Numbered from the stretch's first letter, positions 1-8,060 are shown. The stretch is DNA of 64,000 nucleotides from DTU072 sp050309775 (GCA_050309775.1 JBNRMV010000013.1:248001-312000); one strand, 5' to 3'. The notes: generated by a model not told the origin, from the letters alone. Program-made: numbers and translations.

Positions 1-312
1 GTTTGTAGAATTGGCAGTCGAACGCAACGCCTTGTCGGTTACTTCAAAAGTACCATAAATGTTGCGTAAATCTGCCTTGAATTTCAAATAGTTGTTGCCG
101 GCAGGTCTGGGCAGGTCGGCGGTTTCTGCCGGGCAGGACATGCCGCCGTTAAGTCCGTATCTGGTTATGGCTACGGCGCGGCTGCCGCTGACTTCCTCGC
201 TGCCTTTTTGTATCATATTATAAAAAGCGTTGGTTTTGTAATTGAGATGGCTTGACAGTACGCCAAGGTATACATCTTTTAATATTTTGTCTATATTTGA
301 TATTGCTACCAT
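1..312 (-). CDS. Phage major capsid protein, N-terminal part (cut by window edge)
   Basis: The first 104 codons of a leftward gene whose 3' end lies outside the window. It starts at an ATG (310-312) preceded by AAAGGAG at good spacing. The visible protein opens MVAISNIDKILKDVYLG and continues with segments such as GSEEVSGSRAVAITRYG and KADLRNIYGTFEVTDKAL, which read like the N-terminal arm and the start of the HK97-fold domain of tailed-phage major capsid proteins from Bacillota prophages. The family call comes from general resemblance plus position: it is the gene immediately after scaffold and portal, where the capsid gene sits in most head modules. The fold could not be confirmed because two thirds of the gene is missing. 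Confidence 0.75.
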   Translation of the reverse strand, partial: MVAISNIDKILKDVYLGVLSSHLNYKTNAFYNMIQKGSEEVSGSRAVAITRYGLNGGMSCPAETADLPRPAGNNYLKFKADLRNIYGTFEVTDKALRSTANSTN

Positions 313-331
313 AATTGGCTCCTTTTAGGTT

Positions 332-889
332 TTATATTTCTTTCAGCATTTGCAATGCCAGCTTGCCCGCATCTCCGATGCTGCTCGGCCGTACGGGGGT
401 TTTGACGGGTATTTCACCGCCTTTGGGGAAGGTTTTGGGAAGGTCGACATTGAGCTTTTGACGGTATTCGGCTATAATTTTTTCTTTCAGCTCATCGCTT
501 TTCAGCACTTCGCTAATTACCCGTTCGTCCTTTGCCTGCTCCTCGACAGGTTTGACTTTTGCGCATAGCACCGACAGCAGCGCCTTTTCCAGACAGTCTT
601 CTTCTTTTACACTGTCACTCTTTGCGATTTCCTCGCCTATCTCGTCGGTATACTCTGCGGCTACCGGGTACTTTTCAATAAAATTCTCTACCTTTTGCTG
701 CCAGCGATTTTCAGTTTTTGCGACATTTTCCATTTCTTTCAGACGCTGTGAGCGCCTTGTGAATTCTGCCTCCAAAGAATTGTATGCCGATACTAAATCC
801 TCCAGCTTGTTGAACTTTCCGTAGGAAGCCTTTTCCTGCTTGTCGCCGTTCTCTGTATTTACGGCGGGTTGGGTGTTGGTTTGTTCCAT
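332..889 (-). CDS. Phage head scaffolding protein
   Basis: A 185-residue acidic/basic, largely helical protein. Residues 1-25 are Gln/Asn/Glu-rich and low in complexity. Residues 25-75 (KFNKLEDLVSAYNSLEAEF, then a heptad-rich stretch) have the character of a coiled coil. The C-terminus (about 150-185) is basic and Pro-rich followed by a short helix. This layout, with a disordered acidic start, helical middle and basic capsid-binding C-terminus, is typical of phage scaffolds, which direct capsid assembly around the portal and then leave. It lies 13 bp after portal and 19 bp before the capsid gene, the classic scaffold slot. No protease motif was seen, so it looks like a pure scaffold rather than a protease-scaffold fusion. 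The role is inferred mainly from position. Confidence 0.72.
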   Translation of the reverse strand: MEQTNTQPAVNTENGDKQEKASYGKFNKLEDLVSAYNSLEAEFTRRSQRLKEMENVAKTENRWQQKVENFIEKYPVAAEYTDEIGEEIAKSDSVKEEDCLEKALLSVLCAKVKPVEEQAKDERVISEVLKSDELKEKIIAEYRQKLNVDLPKTFPKGGEIPVKTPVRPSSIGDAGKLALQMLKEI

Positions 890-902
890 AATCCTCTCCT
901 TT

Positions 903-2756
903 TTATTGTTTTATTTGGGACAGTTCGTCCGCTTCTTTTTGCAATCTCTGATATTTTTTGTGCATTCTGATATGCTCCAGCAGTTTTTGCCGCAAGGCAG
1001 CGTCTTCCTCCTGACTGATTAAATGTCGGGTATGCTCCTCAATGTGCAAACCGTGGTTGTCAATTTCTTCAACTTCGGCGGCATTTATTTGGGTGTTTTC
1101 TTTTTGCGCCTTTTTAATATGCAACTCATCGGCCGACCTTGCCGACTCCCAGTTGCCGAAGCCAAGAATTTCAAGTACCTTATTCTTGGAGGCGTCGGAA
1201 AGTTTGCCGTTTTCATCGAACAACAGTCCCAACTTCAATAGCTCCACCGCCATATTTTTTCGACTTGCCGGGGTGTCGGACAACTCATTTTCGGTGTCAA
1301 ACACAAGGTCGTCACTGGTTATACAACTGTTTGAAAAGTATTGCATTTCAATTTCGCCATTGTCGCCGGCAATGCGTTTCAGCCTTTTGGTTGTAGCAAA
1401 CTGCCGATAGAGCCGCAAAATATGCTGACCGACTTTTTTAACGGCGGCGCGCACCTGTTCGGCTGAGGCTGTCAGCCTTGCATTGTCTTGTTCAATGAGC
1501 AGATTCAAAGCAATTCCCGAAAGGTTTTCCCGCAACGATTCCGACGAAAGAAAGTCGTTTACGCCGCTTATGTTGACAAATTCCGCAAGCAATCTGTCCT
1601 CCTCATCTCTGAACTCGCCCGGCACGCTGCCCGGACTCATCATAAATGGCGGCGTTGAACCTTGTCGGTATATAAGCACTTTGCCGGGAGCCAAACCCTC
1701 TTCCTCCAAATTGTCAAGGTCAATGCTGCCCTCCTCAACCGCCATAACTCCAAGCGACAATCTGTTCAAAAACTCATGTTTGCGGTTTTTGACCGAATTG
1801 TACGCCCTTTGCACCGGCATAAGTCTTTCAATTATGCTGACCCCGTAAAAACAGCAGGGCTGATTGATTGCCACTTGCCGCACAAACGGAAATCCTCTTG
1901 CGCCGCCTTCAAGGTTTTTATAAGGTAAGATGCCGTCATAAAGCATGCTGTCGCCGGCTATTATCGTCAATCTGCCCTCTGGATTTTGGCTGTCGGGTCG
2001 GGAATAACGCTCGATGACCAATTCATGTTCTTTCTTTATGTCGCTGAACACACGCAGTTTTCGCGCGTCATAGCCATAACCTCCGCCGCTGGCAGTCGTG
2101 TCGGTGTTCATAACTGATACATCTCTGCCCTTAAGTTTTACGCCCCAAATATCCTCTATTACCTTGACGGGATATGCCTTTGCGTGAATTATTGAAGAAC
2201 AGTCGTCAACATCAGACGCGGCAAGGCTGTCGGGGTATATCTCATACGGAGGACAAACGGAAATGTCGGCATCGCCCTCATACAACTGTCCTTCCTCGTC
2301 CTGAGCGGCTATACCGCCTTTTTCCTTGTTCCAAATGACTTTATAAAACGCCGTTCCCGTCACCTCTGACCAGAAGCATGCGGCTCTTATTGCCGCGCGC
2401 AAATTGTTCTCCTCCTCCACGCTTCTTATCAGATTTGTGGCAAACTTTGCCGCGCCTATGTCGTCGGCATCGCTTGTGGCCGGGCGGACGCTAACCCCTG
2501 CGCGCAAGCTTGCAAACTTTGACAAACGCATTTCAATAATCGGCGCTATGTGGTTAAAAACCTCTCTTTGCTGCCAGTAATACTGCTTTCCGTTGTCAAA
2601 AATGTCGCCGTTGGCGGCAATCTCTGCATACTGGTTGCCCATAAGGAAATTGATATTGAGCAGCCATGCCGATTCCAGTTGGTTGCGTTCTTGCTTTCTG
2701 CTCTCAAAGTCTTTTTTAATCTCTTTGACCAGCTCTTCAACGCTTTTCTTTTTCAT
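903..2756 (-). CDS. Phage portal protein
   Basis: 617 residues, within the size range of P22-like portals. Portals form the dodecameric channel at one capsid vertex through which terminase pumps DNA. Supporting segments are the N-terminal helical region ending in NFLMGNQYAEI, the stretch VFNHIAPIIEMRLSKFASLR followed by a SVRPATSDADD-type segment (family-typical 'lives on R/P after the first helical bundle'), SEVTGTAFYKVIWN, and YGVSIIERLMPVQRAYNSVKN, which resembles the clip/stem region. The C-terminal 60 residues are Gln/Glu/His-rich and helical, like the barrel. Its 5' end overlaps the preceding small gene by 20 nt, so the two are probably translationally coupled. It is flanked by terminase upstream and scaffold/capsid downstream, a canonical order. 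Confidence 0.88.
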   Translation of the reverse strand: MKKKSVEELVKEIKKDFESRKQERNQLESAWLLNINFLMGNQYAEIAANGDIFDNGKQYYWQQREVFNHIAPIIEMRLSKFASLRAGVSVRPATSDADDIGAAKFATNLIRSVEEENNLRAAIRAACFWSEVTGTAFYKVIWNKEKGGIAAQDEEGQLYEGDADISVCPPYEIYPDSLAASDVDDCSSIIHAKAYPVKVIEDIWGVKLKGRDVSVMNTDTTASGGGYGYDARKLRVFSDIKKEHELVIERYSRPDSQNPEGRLTIIAGDSMLYDGILPYKNLEGGARGFPFVRQVAINQPCCFYGVSIIERLMPVQRAYNSVKNRKHEFLNRLSLGVMAVEEGSIDLDNLEEEGLAPGKVLIYRQGSTPPFMMSPGSVPGEFRDEEDRLLAEFVNISGVNDFLSSESLRENLSGIALNLLIEQDNARLTASAEQVRAAVKKVGQHILRLYRQFATTKRLKRIAGDNGEIEMQYFSNSCITSDDLVFDTENELSDTPASRKNMAVELLKLGLLFDENGKLSDASKNKVLEILGFGNWESARSADELHIKKAQKENTQINAAEVEEIDNHGLHIEEHTRHLISQEEDAALRQKLLEHIRMHKKYQRLQKEADELSQIKQ

Positions 2757-3015
2757 TTTGCTCTCCTGTTTGCATATTTTTTAATTCTTCCAGCAACCGC
2801 CTTTTTTCCTTTTCAAGCTGCTGTTGCGTCATTTGCGCTATTTCTTTATCTTTAAGTTCCATACACGCCTTTATGGCTGACAAATCGGGGGGAATGTATT
2901 TGCTTTGCACCTTGCGCTTAAGCAGCCTTTCATTGCCGTCCTCGTCAAATGCGTATTCCTCCGTCACTTCCTCAACTGAGTAGCCGCGGGCTTTTTTGAA
3001 TAAGATGTCTTGCAT
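2737..3015 (-). CDS. Small phage packaging-region protein (TerS C-terminal-like)
   Basis: 92 residues starting at ATG 3013-3015, which has AAAGGAG seven bases upstream. A longer reading extends back into the terminase gene but has no ribosome site and is not preferred. The N-terminal half (ARGYSVEEVTEEYAFDEDG, then KRKVQSKYIPPDLSAIKAC) resembles the segment found near the C-terminus of many small terminase subunits, where a K-V-xx-x-PPD-xx-AIxxxL pattern follows a short beta hairpin. The C-terminal half is a charged helix (residues 55-92). I found no HTH DNA-binding part, so it may be a stand-alone piece of a split or reduced small terminase. It could also be an unrelated connector-region protein. 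It sits 40 bp after large terminase and overlaps portal by 20 nt. Confidence 0.6.
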   Translation of the reverse strand: MQDILFKKARGYSVEEVTEEYAFDEDGNERLLKRKVQSKYIPPDLSAIKACMELKDKEIAQMTQQQLEKEKRRLLEELKNMQTGEQNEKEKR

Positions 3016-3055
3016 TGTTGCTCCTTTGAAATAAACTGCGTATAAAAAGGTTGCG

Positions 3056-4507
3056 CTAAGACATAGGCAGCCCGATATTTGGCGTGGGTTCAAACGCCTT
3101 TCTTTTTTGCAATCTCTCCTTATACACTTGCTGAATGGTTTTTTGCGTCTTTGACTTTGGCTCATTTCTGGGCTTGGACATGATGTAATATCGAAGTTCG
3201 TCCATTGTATGGTCATCACGCTTCTTAGGAGTGTCGCCGTCGCCCCACCAGTAGGATTTGATTTCCCGTATCATGTTTACGCAGTTTTTGAAGATAAAAA
3301 TCTTAGGCGGCCTTGCCGCAAAATACTGCTTGACGGCGGCAATCCCGGCAAACAACTCCTTGTTGACTTTCGGGTTGACGGCAATTCCTCTTTCATAAAA
3401 TAGTTCGACGACGCTTTTTGAGCCGGCAAGCGTTCTTTGATTGGCGGCGCTGTCAATCAGCGCTTCCAACTTTCCGGAGTGGTTGTAGTGCCAGTCCAGC
3501 TGCTTGGCAATTTCTTTTATGGCATCAGCGTGATAATCAATGTTTTTTCCTTTTTCAAAATGCTCGGCTATGACATATATGTTGCCGTCAAAATCCACGC
3601 AATAAAAATGCGCCGACAGCGGATTGTTGAGTCCGGGGTCTATGGAAATCTTGTCATACCACTCTTTCGGTACATCAAACGGCTCTATTATATGCAAATT
3701 CTCGTCAAATTCCTCATATACCAGCCCGGTATTTTGCATAAACCGCCCGTACCTTCTTGAAGCAAGCGTGCTATCGCTCATTGATTGCGACATAGCCTCG
3801 ACTTCTTTTGGGTCAAGAAAAGGGTTGTCCGCCCACTCCATTGTGATATACCTGACTTCGGGATTCTGATACTTGTTGAGATATATTTCCTCATAAACCC
3901 AGCTCAAGCCCTTAAGCGGCGTCATTGTGCCGAAAATATCTCCGCACTTGTCCAGCACACGCATTTTGCACTCGTCATAAATGTCCTTGGGCGGTTCTTC
4001 GTCAAACCAAACAAAATCCAAAGACGCGCCTTGAAATTTTTCCCTGCCTTGGTCGGCAGACTTGAAACATATTCTTGAAGTGCCGCCAAAGACATTTTTT
4101 ATCACTATGGTGTCGACTACTCCGTTTTGCGGAGCGCCCTTTGCGCCCGATTGCATAATGATATCTTCAATCCAAAAGGGATTGAGATAATGCAGAATTT
4201 TGCTTTGCGCCACCTCTCGTTGCACTTCATAAGACACCGACACCACCCAGCCGCAAACATTCGGCTTGTTCTTTCGGTAAGGGTGAATGCCCCTTGCCAG
4301 CCATACCGCCTCGACGGCGCCGCACTCGGTCTTGCCGCTCCTGTTGCCGCCGAATACCCAGCGATTCCGCTTTTGGCATTTATGGAATTGAATTTGTTTT
4401 TGATGTACTTTGCCTTTGTTGTAATGCGAAAGCCTGTCTGCCTGACTTAAACTGCGCTGCTGTTTTTCGATTCTGAGTATTCTTTCGACAATGTCTCTGT
4501 CCGTCAT
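3056..4507 (-). CDS. Phage terminase large subunit (packaging ATPase/nuclease)
   Basis: 483 residues, the usual length for TerL. It pumps phage DNA into the prohead and cuts it. The N-terminal ATPase has Walker A GGNRSGKT (residues 53-60), Walker B SLDFVWFDEEPP with the catalytic acidic pair near 169-171, and the coupling motif GTMTPLKG near 193-200. The C-terminal RNase H-like nuclease begins at KISIDPG, with Asp290 as the first metal ligand, an acidic residue in VIAEHF near 315, and LIDSAA (Asp352) plus RDDHTMDELRYY as later acidic positions. All expected motor and nuclease residues are present, so it looks functional. ATG 4505-4507 is preceded by GGAGGAATT. No small terminase with an HTH is adjacent upstream; the neighbour there is an opposite-strand gene. 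Confidence 0.95.
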   Translation of the reverse strand: MTDRDIVERILRIEKQQRSLSQADRLSHYNKGKVHQKQIQFHKCQKRNRWVFGGNRSGKTECGAVEAVWLARGIHPYRKNKPNVCGWVVSVSYEVQREVAQSKILHYLNPFWIEDIIMQSGAKGAPQNGVVDTIVIKNVFGGTSRICFKSADQGREKFQGASLDFVWFDEEPPKDIYDECKMRVLDKCGDIFGTMTPLKGLSWVYEEIYLNKYQNPEVRYITMEWADNPFLDPKEVEAMSQSMSDSTLASRRYGRFMQNTGLVYEEFDENLHIIEPFDVPKEWYDKISIDPGLNNPLSAHFYCVDFDGNIYVIAEHFEKGKNIDYHADAIKEIAKQLDWHYNHSGKLEALIDSAANQRTLAGSKSVVELFYERGIAVNPKVNKELFAGIAAVKQYFAARPPKIFIFKNCVNMIREIKSYWWGDGDTPKKRDDHTMDELRYYIMSKPRNEPKSKTQKTIQQVYKERLQKRKAFEPTPNIGLPMS

Positions 4508-4696
4508 AATTCCTCCGCTTTCAAAGTACCTTCATTATACCCCCGAAAAAAATTCTGTCGGCAAATATTGGCGCAAGGTGGCAACTGCTTTGACAGCCAT
4601 TTGCAGCCGCCGTTTGACAATTTGTTCTGCATTGCGACATTATTACATAAAAAATCATTTGCAAAATAATTTATACTGGTCTAACAGAGGAATGGT

Positions 4697-5398
4697 ATGC
4701 ATAAAAAATTTGGACTTATACTCATTGCCGCAATACTAATGGTTTTTTTCATACCCACGGGTTTGCCTGTATGCGCGGTGTCGACTCCCCATGTTGTGAT
4801 AGAAGGCGAAGTATGGTTGCTGGACTCACAAGGCAGTCGCTTATTTTTGCTGCCTGAGACCTACTATGCAAAAATAGACAACATGGACAATGATTTTTAT
4901 TTCATCACTTTCAACGGTATCAGCGGCAAGGTCGGCAAAAACCTCGTTTCGACAATCGGATACCACACGCAAGCAAGCGGCACCATGCAAGAGCTGCGCA
5001 TTGACCCGCAATATTATGACTTCAAAACCATTGCATTAAAAAGTTCTATGGACGGCGGCGAAGAAATTTTGCTGCCCGTCAACGACAGCTTTATATTCCT
5101 TGGGGAATATCCCCTTACCGAAATGTGGTATTGCATTCGCTACAACGACAAAATAGGCTACATAAAAGCCGCCCGAACGACTGCGCCAAACATACAAATT
5201 CCTGTTTTTAAGCCCGAACAGCCCCAACAGCCAAACACAAGCGGCGGCGGTTCGGAAATAATAGATACGCCTAAAGAAAAAGCGTCGTTGCTGCGCATTC
5301 TCATTATCGCCGGGCTTTGCGTGCCTGCAGTCATACTCATATTTCTGCTGTTCAAGCCGCAAAAGCCCCGAAAACGGCGATACTATTATGATGAATAA
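4697..5398 (+). CDS. Secreted, C-terminally membrane-anchored protein of unknown function (possible prophage moron)
   Basis: 233 residues with a signal peptide (KKFGLILIAAILMVFFIP, residues 3-20) and a second hydrophobic segment near 200-219 (LRILIIAGLCVPAVILIFLL) followed by a very basic tail KPQKPRKRRYYY. It should therefore be a single-pass protein with its bulk outside the cell. The exported part (residues 30-160) is beta-rich and seems to contain two SH3-like units: each pairs short strands with phrases such as SGKVGKNL and IGYIKAA. That fold call is tentative. A Pro/Gln/Gly linker (about 170-190) precedes the anchor. AGAGGA lies before ATG 4697. It is the only plus-strand gene in the leftward phage module and ends 6 bp from the stop of the regulator gene, a position typical of a lysogenic-conversion cargo gene. 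It might also be a host gene caught in a rearranged prophage end. Confidence 0.72.
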   Translation: MHKKFGLILIAAILMVFFIPTGLPVCAVSTPHVVIEGEVWLLDSQGSRLFLLPETYYAKIDNMDNDFYFITFNGISGKVGKNLVSTIGYHTQASGTMQELRIDPQYYDFKTIALKSSMDGGEEILLPVNDSFIFLGEYPLTEMWYCIRYNDKIGYIKAARTTAPNIQIPVFKPEQPQQPNTSGGGSEIIDTPKEKASLLRILIIAGLCVPAVILIFLLFKPQKPRKRRYYYDE

Positions 5399-5404
5399 GT
5401 TTTG

Positions 5405-5719
5405 TTAAATGTTTTCCGAATTAAACTTTATGTTAAAGAACCTGTCAATCTGCTCCAATATCCGCATTTTTTCTTTGGAAATAAAGTTGCGCGACATACC
5501 TGTGAAGTTGGCATACTTGCGTATGGAAATACCGTTTATGCATACTGAAAAAATCAATTCCCTTTGATAAGTCTCTAGTAGGTCAAGACAGTATTCCAAA
5601 AAATTTATCTTGCGCTCAATGTCTTCGTAATCCCCTCCGACAGTTTTTATTACGGCAAGTTCTTTCTTGCGCTGACTAAGATTTGACAACAAATCCTGAA
5701 TTTCTGCTTTGTAATCCAT
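5405..5719 (-). CDS. Phage late-gene transcription regulator-like HTH protein (ArpU/RinA/sigma-like)
   Basis: 104 residues from ATG 5717-5719, which has an ideal GAAGGAGGAGTT ribosome site. An in-frame start 11 codons earlier lacks one. The N-terminal 60 residues form a helical hairpin (ETYQRELIFSVCINGISIRK marks its end). Residues 68-100 look like a sigma-region-4/HTH unit: GISIRKYANFTGMSRNFISKEK carries the turn and recognition helix, followed by MRILEQIDRFF. Small proteins of this form lie just upstream of terminase in many Bacillota phages and activate late (packaging and head) transcription. That role here is inferred from position and shape. It is 37 bp downstream of a short gene that carries a LexA-like box at its promoter, so the regulator may be induced by DNA damage. 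Confidence 0.68.
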   Translation of the reverse strand: MDYKAEIQDLLSNLSQRKKELAVIKTVGGDYEDIERKINFLEYCLDLLETYQRELIFSVCINGISIRKYANFTGMSRNFISKEKMRILEQIDRFFNIKFNSENI

Positions 5720-5756
5720 AACTCCTCCTTCTAATCCCCTCAGCGAACCCAAAGGA

Positions 5757-6080
5757 CTACGCTACAATATAATTATCCAACCAGTTTTTTATCAACCCCC
5801 GCTCTTCCAACGCCTCATTGTAATCGTCAGCCGCGCACACCCCCGCCAACAGCCAAAGCTGCATTGTGCGGAAAGCCGCGCCTTTTCTGAAAAACAACAG
5901 CAACATTTTTTCGGCGTCTGAATCATAGAATTTTTTGATAAAATACCTTTCCGATGGACAGACATTTTTGAAATACTCCTCCAATTCTTGTTTGTAAAAG
6001 CCAGTCGGCATAATTTTTCCTGTTACTATCTCTTCAAAATCGAACCTTGCTTCTTTTGTAATCAGCACTTTGTTTATCAT
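5757..6080 (-). CDS. Hypothetical protein, first gene of the phage module
   Basis: 107 residues, not recognised. AAAAGGAGAGTGCGCCC precedes ATG 6078-6080. The protein is helical and amphipathic. It contains a short acidic start (ITKEARFDFEEIV), an aromatic middle (SERYFIKKFYDSDAEKMLLLFF) and a hydrophobic segment (TMQLWLLAGVCAADDYNEAL) that is too short and too polar at its edges to be a clear membrane helix. No enzyme or DNA-binding motif is visible. It is the promoter-proximal gene of the leftward phage operon and the first to respond to the LexA-like site just upstream. That makes a role in induction or in control of the downstream regulator plausible, but this is only context. Confidence 0.62.
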   Translation of the reverse strand: MINKVLITKEARFDFEEIVTGKIMPTGFYKQELEEYFKNVCPSERYFIKKFYDSDAEKMLLLFFRKGAAFRTMQLWLLAGVCAADDYNEALEERGLIKNWLDNYIVA

Positions 6081-6114
6081 GGGCGCACTCTCCTTTTAAT
6101 TTTTGTCCACCCTC

Positions 6115-6132
6115 TTTATAGAACAAATGTTC
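6115..6132 (-). promoter_or_regulatory. -10 element TATAAA abutted by a LexA (SOS) box
   Basis: On the minus strand TATAAA (6115-6120) is immediately preceded by the perfect 12-bp palindrome GAACATTTGTTC (6121-6132). Its core GAAC-N4-GTTC is the Gram-positive LexA/DinR box; the flanking bases give CGAAC...GTTCT, close to the published consensus. A repressor bound here would cover the -10 to -35 spacer of the phage operon promoter. No good -35 hexamer was found at 16-18 bp, which would suit an activator-dependent or weak promoter. Confidence 0.6.
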
Positions 6133-6133
6133 G

Positions 6134-6150
6134 GCGTAAAATTAGCGTAA
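6134..6150. repeat. Direct repeat GCGTAA x2, 11-bp period, upstream of the SOS box
   Basis: GCGTAA occurs at 6134-6139 and 6145-6150, one helical turn apart, in the place of the missing -35 element of the phage operon promoter. This arrangement suits an activator-binding site, but two hexamers are weak evidence. Confidence 0.35.
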
Positions 6151-6370
6151 CATAAACGAAAACGCCTTGACAAGCACCTATTTTTGAGTCATTTTGCCTT
6201 GATTTGTCAGTTTATGTCTGCAAATGCGGTTATTGTGCGAAACTTTCGAGTTCTTTCCCGAAAGTACAACAGAGAAATTCATTTTGCTACAAATATATAT
6301 ATAAAAACATATAAAAAGTTTAATAAATATAAAAAATACGACATTTTATAAATATATTTATTGTTCTCAA

Positions 6371-6400
6371 AGAAAACAAAACCGAGGCTGTTACCTCGGT
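6371..6400 (-). terminator. Rho-independent terminator of the GPH transporter gene
   Basis: On the minus strand ACCGAGG, a 6-nt loop and CCTCGGT form a 7-bp GC-rich stem (6381-6400), followed directly by TTTGTTTTCT (6371-6380). It lies 33 nt past the stop codon of the transporter. Confidence 0.85.
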
Positions 6401-6433
6401 ATGTTGTATTGTTTTTATATGACTTCGATATGA

Positions 6434-7849
6434 TTAAACTATTCCGTTCTCACTATCAGTTTCATCTGCCAATTCGCCATCTCGTATTCTGCGCATTTCC
6501 GCAAGTTCGATATGCGCTTTTTTGCGTTTTTCGCCTACAAAATCATAGAAGCACATTACTGTTGCGCCTAGAACCCAACCGACAATGGGAGTAAACACTA
6601 TAAAACGGAATAGGTTTGTTATGGTGCTTTCGGACTGTTGCTGAATTACGATTACTTTGTTGACTTCTATGGGCTGCTTAAAGGCGATTATCGTAAGAAT
6701 AAGCGCTACAAAGGTCACTTGCAATGCTGAAATCAGCTTTATCATAAGGGATTGCATAGAAATTGAGATGCCTTCGGTGCGCTTGCCCGTCTTCCATTCA
6801 ACATAGTCGATGCTATCGGCTATCATTGAGAAGTTTATGTTGCCGATAATGCCAAGGGGAAATCCGGAGAAGAACAAGCAGATAAGTATGGAATAAATAT
6901 TGTTTCCGAACAAGTACATAGCAACAAATGACAAGACGCCCATAGCTGCGCAGGCAAGATAGAGCTGTCTGTAGTTCATTTTTCTGAGCAAAGTCGGAGT
7001 CAACAACATGCCTATATAGCCCGACACTCCCGTAGCCGCCACAACCAGCACATTATAATATGCGTCATGCAGCAAATATGTGGCAATATACATGCTTGCC
7101 ACCACGGACAAGCCTTGTCCGAAACCGACCATATTTGCTCCAAAAACCACCTGCAAAGGCTTGTTTATCAAAAAATATTTCAGATTTTCTTTTAATGTAG
7201 GTTTTTTTTCATCTACGCTAAAGCGTTCTTTGGTGCCTGTCAAAGCCAGAGTGAACAGCGCCGAGCCGACTATGCCGATAAACAGACCGGTAAGAAAATA
7301 GCCTGTTTTCAGATTGTCCTTTGCAAGAAATACAAATATCGGAACAATGGCTACGGGCAGGCCGTTGCCGATAAAGTGGAATGTACGGGAGAATGAAATA
7401 AAGTCCGTGCGCTCCTTTGGGTTTGGGGTCATGGCGGAGGCCAAGCCCCAGTACGGCACATCTGAAAAGGTATAAATAAGTCCGAACAACAGATATGTTA
7501 TGTAAGCGTATATCAGTTTGCCTTTTGGCGAGAGGTTTGGCGCATAAAAAAGCAGCACAGTAATGAGGCCCATGGGCAAAATGGTTGCAAGTATATACGG
7601 TTTTAGTTTGCCGTAGCGAGTGCGTGTTTTGTCTATGATATTGCCGACAATGGGCGTCAGCGCAGCATCCCAGATTCTTGCAACCAGCATAAGCGTTGTT
7701 ACCGCAAGTGTGGGAATCAAAAAGATATCGGTATAGAAATACAGCATAAAGGAGTTCACAACGCCGATAATCATATTTTGCCCAAAGCCCGATGCCGCAA
7801 AAGAAAATCTTTCTTTAGCTGTCAAATATTTTTTATCGAGGTCATTCAT
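6434..7849 (-). CDS. GPH-family sugar/nucleoside:cation symporter (MFS)
   Basis: 471 residues with about 12 hydrophobic helices, the usual length for the glycoside-pentoside-hexuronide (GPH) family. Signature features are the TM2-loop phrase ARIWDAALTPIVGNIIDKTRTRYGKLKPY, which contains the conserved Asp residues and the D-K/T-R-T-R-x-G-K motif of MelB-like carriers, and DVPYWGLASAMTPNPKERTDFISF before TM5. GPH proteins take up sugars or glycosides with Na+ or H+. The gene diverges from the deo nucleoside operon, so its substrate may be a nucleoside or pentoside; the sequence alone does not settle this. The C-terminal tail (residues 445-471) is charged and cytoplasmic. A strong terminator follows the gene. 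Its own promoter was not identified with confidence in the 211-bp divergent region. Confidence 0.9.
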   Translation of the reverse strand: MNDLDKKYLTAKERFSFAASGFGQNMIIGVVNSFMLYFYTDIFLIPTLAVTTLMLVARIWDAALTPIVGNIIDKTRTRYGKLKPYILATILPMGLITVLLFYAPNLSPKGKLIYAYITYLLFGLIYTFSDVPYWGLASAMTPNPKERTDFISFSRTFHFIGNGLPVAIVPIFVFLAKDNLKTGYFLTGLFIGIVGSALFTLALTGTKERFSVDEKKPTLKENLKYFLINKPLQVVFGANMVGFGQGLSVVASMYIATYLLHDAYYNVLVVAATGVSGYIGMLLTPTLLRKMNYRQLYLACAAMGVLSFVAMYLFGNNIYSILICLFFSGFPLGIIGNINFSMIADSIDYVEWKTGKRTEGISISMQSLMIKLISALQVTFVALILTIIAFKQPIEVNKVIVIQQQSESTITNLFRFIVFTPIVGWVLGATVMCFYDFVGEKRKKAHIELAEMRRIRDGELADETDSENGIV

Positions 7850-7973
7850 TGATTCTCTCCAAAAACCGCAACAAATAGCTTTGGCAGTTTCAAATTTTTT
7901 TCTGATAGTATAATAAGCATTTTACTTGCAGACTTGCTATCATGTCAAGGACATTCGGACTTATTTATATATA

Positions 7974-8028
7974 CAACTGCGGTTTTTGCCGGGTCTTATT
8001 GCGATGTGAATAAAAAAAGCCGCAGTTG
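7974..8028. promoter_or_regulatory. Inverted repeat overlapping the deo promoter (operator candidate)
   Basis: CAACTGCGG (7974-7982) and its exact reverse complement CCGCAGTTG (8020-8028) are 46 bp apart start to start. Each is followed or preceded by a run of T or A. The right arm overlaps the -35 hexamer of the deoC promoter (8026-8031). Since transcription starts downstream, this cannot be an RNA hairpin of the deo message. It reads instead as two half-sites or two operators for a repressor of nucleoside catabolism. It could equally be the folded leader of an unseen opposite transcript. Confidence 0.45.
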
Positions 8029-8054
8029 ACGAAAAAAATACCATAAGTTATAAT
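8026..8054 (+). promoter_or_regulatory. deo operon promoter (TTGACG - 17 bp - TATAAT)
   Basis: The -35 TTGACG (8026-8031, five of six consensus bases), a 17-bp spacer and a perfect -10 TATAAT (8049-8054). The last -10 base is 7 nt before the A of the deoC ATG at 8061, so the expected start of transcription coincides with the start codon. It is one of the best promoters in the window. Confidence 0.82.
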
Positions 8055-8060
8055 TGACAT

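Larger units (their letters stand above)
6081..6433. other. Intergenic junction between phage module and chromosomal genes
   Basis: 353 bp without a gene. Its right-hand part holds a strong terminator for the transporter gene (6371-6400) and its left-hand part the phage operon control region (6115-6150). Between them, about 6280-6360 is almost pure A/T. This is where the phage-host boundary should lie if the module is an integrated prophage, but I saw no integrase, tRNA end or core repeat that would mark an attachment site. Confidence 0.5.

Noticed and set aside
3016..3219. Longer start for the 92-residue phage gene
   Set aside because: Overlaps the terminase coding frame by more than 160 nt and lacks a ribosome site; ATG 3013-3015 has a strong one.
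6081..6433. Prophage attachment site
   Set aside because: No integrase, tRNA end or duplicated core sequence was recognised, and the other end of the phage genome is outside the window.
7907..7948. TTGACA (7943-7948) and TATACT (7907-7912) as a promoter for the transporter gene
   Set aside because: The spacer is 30 bp, far outside the functional range.
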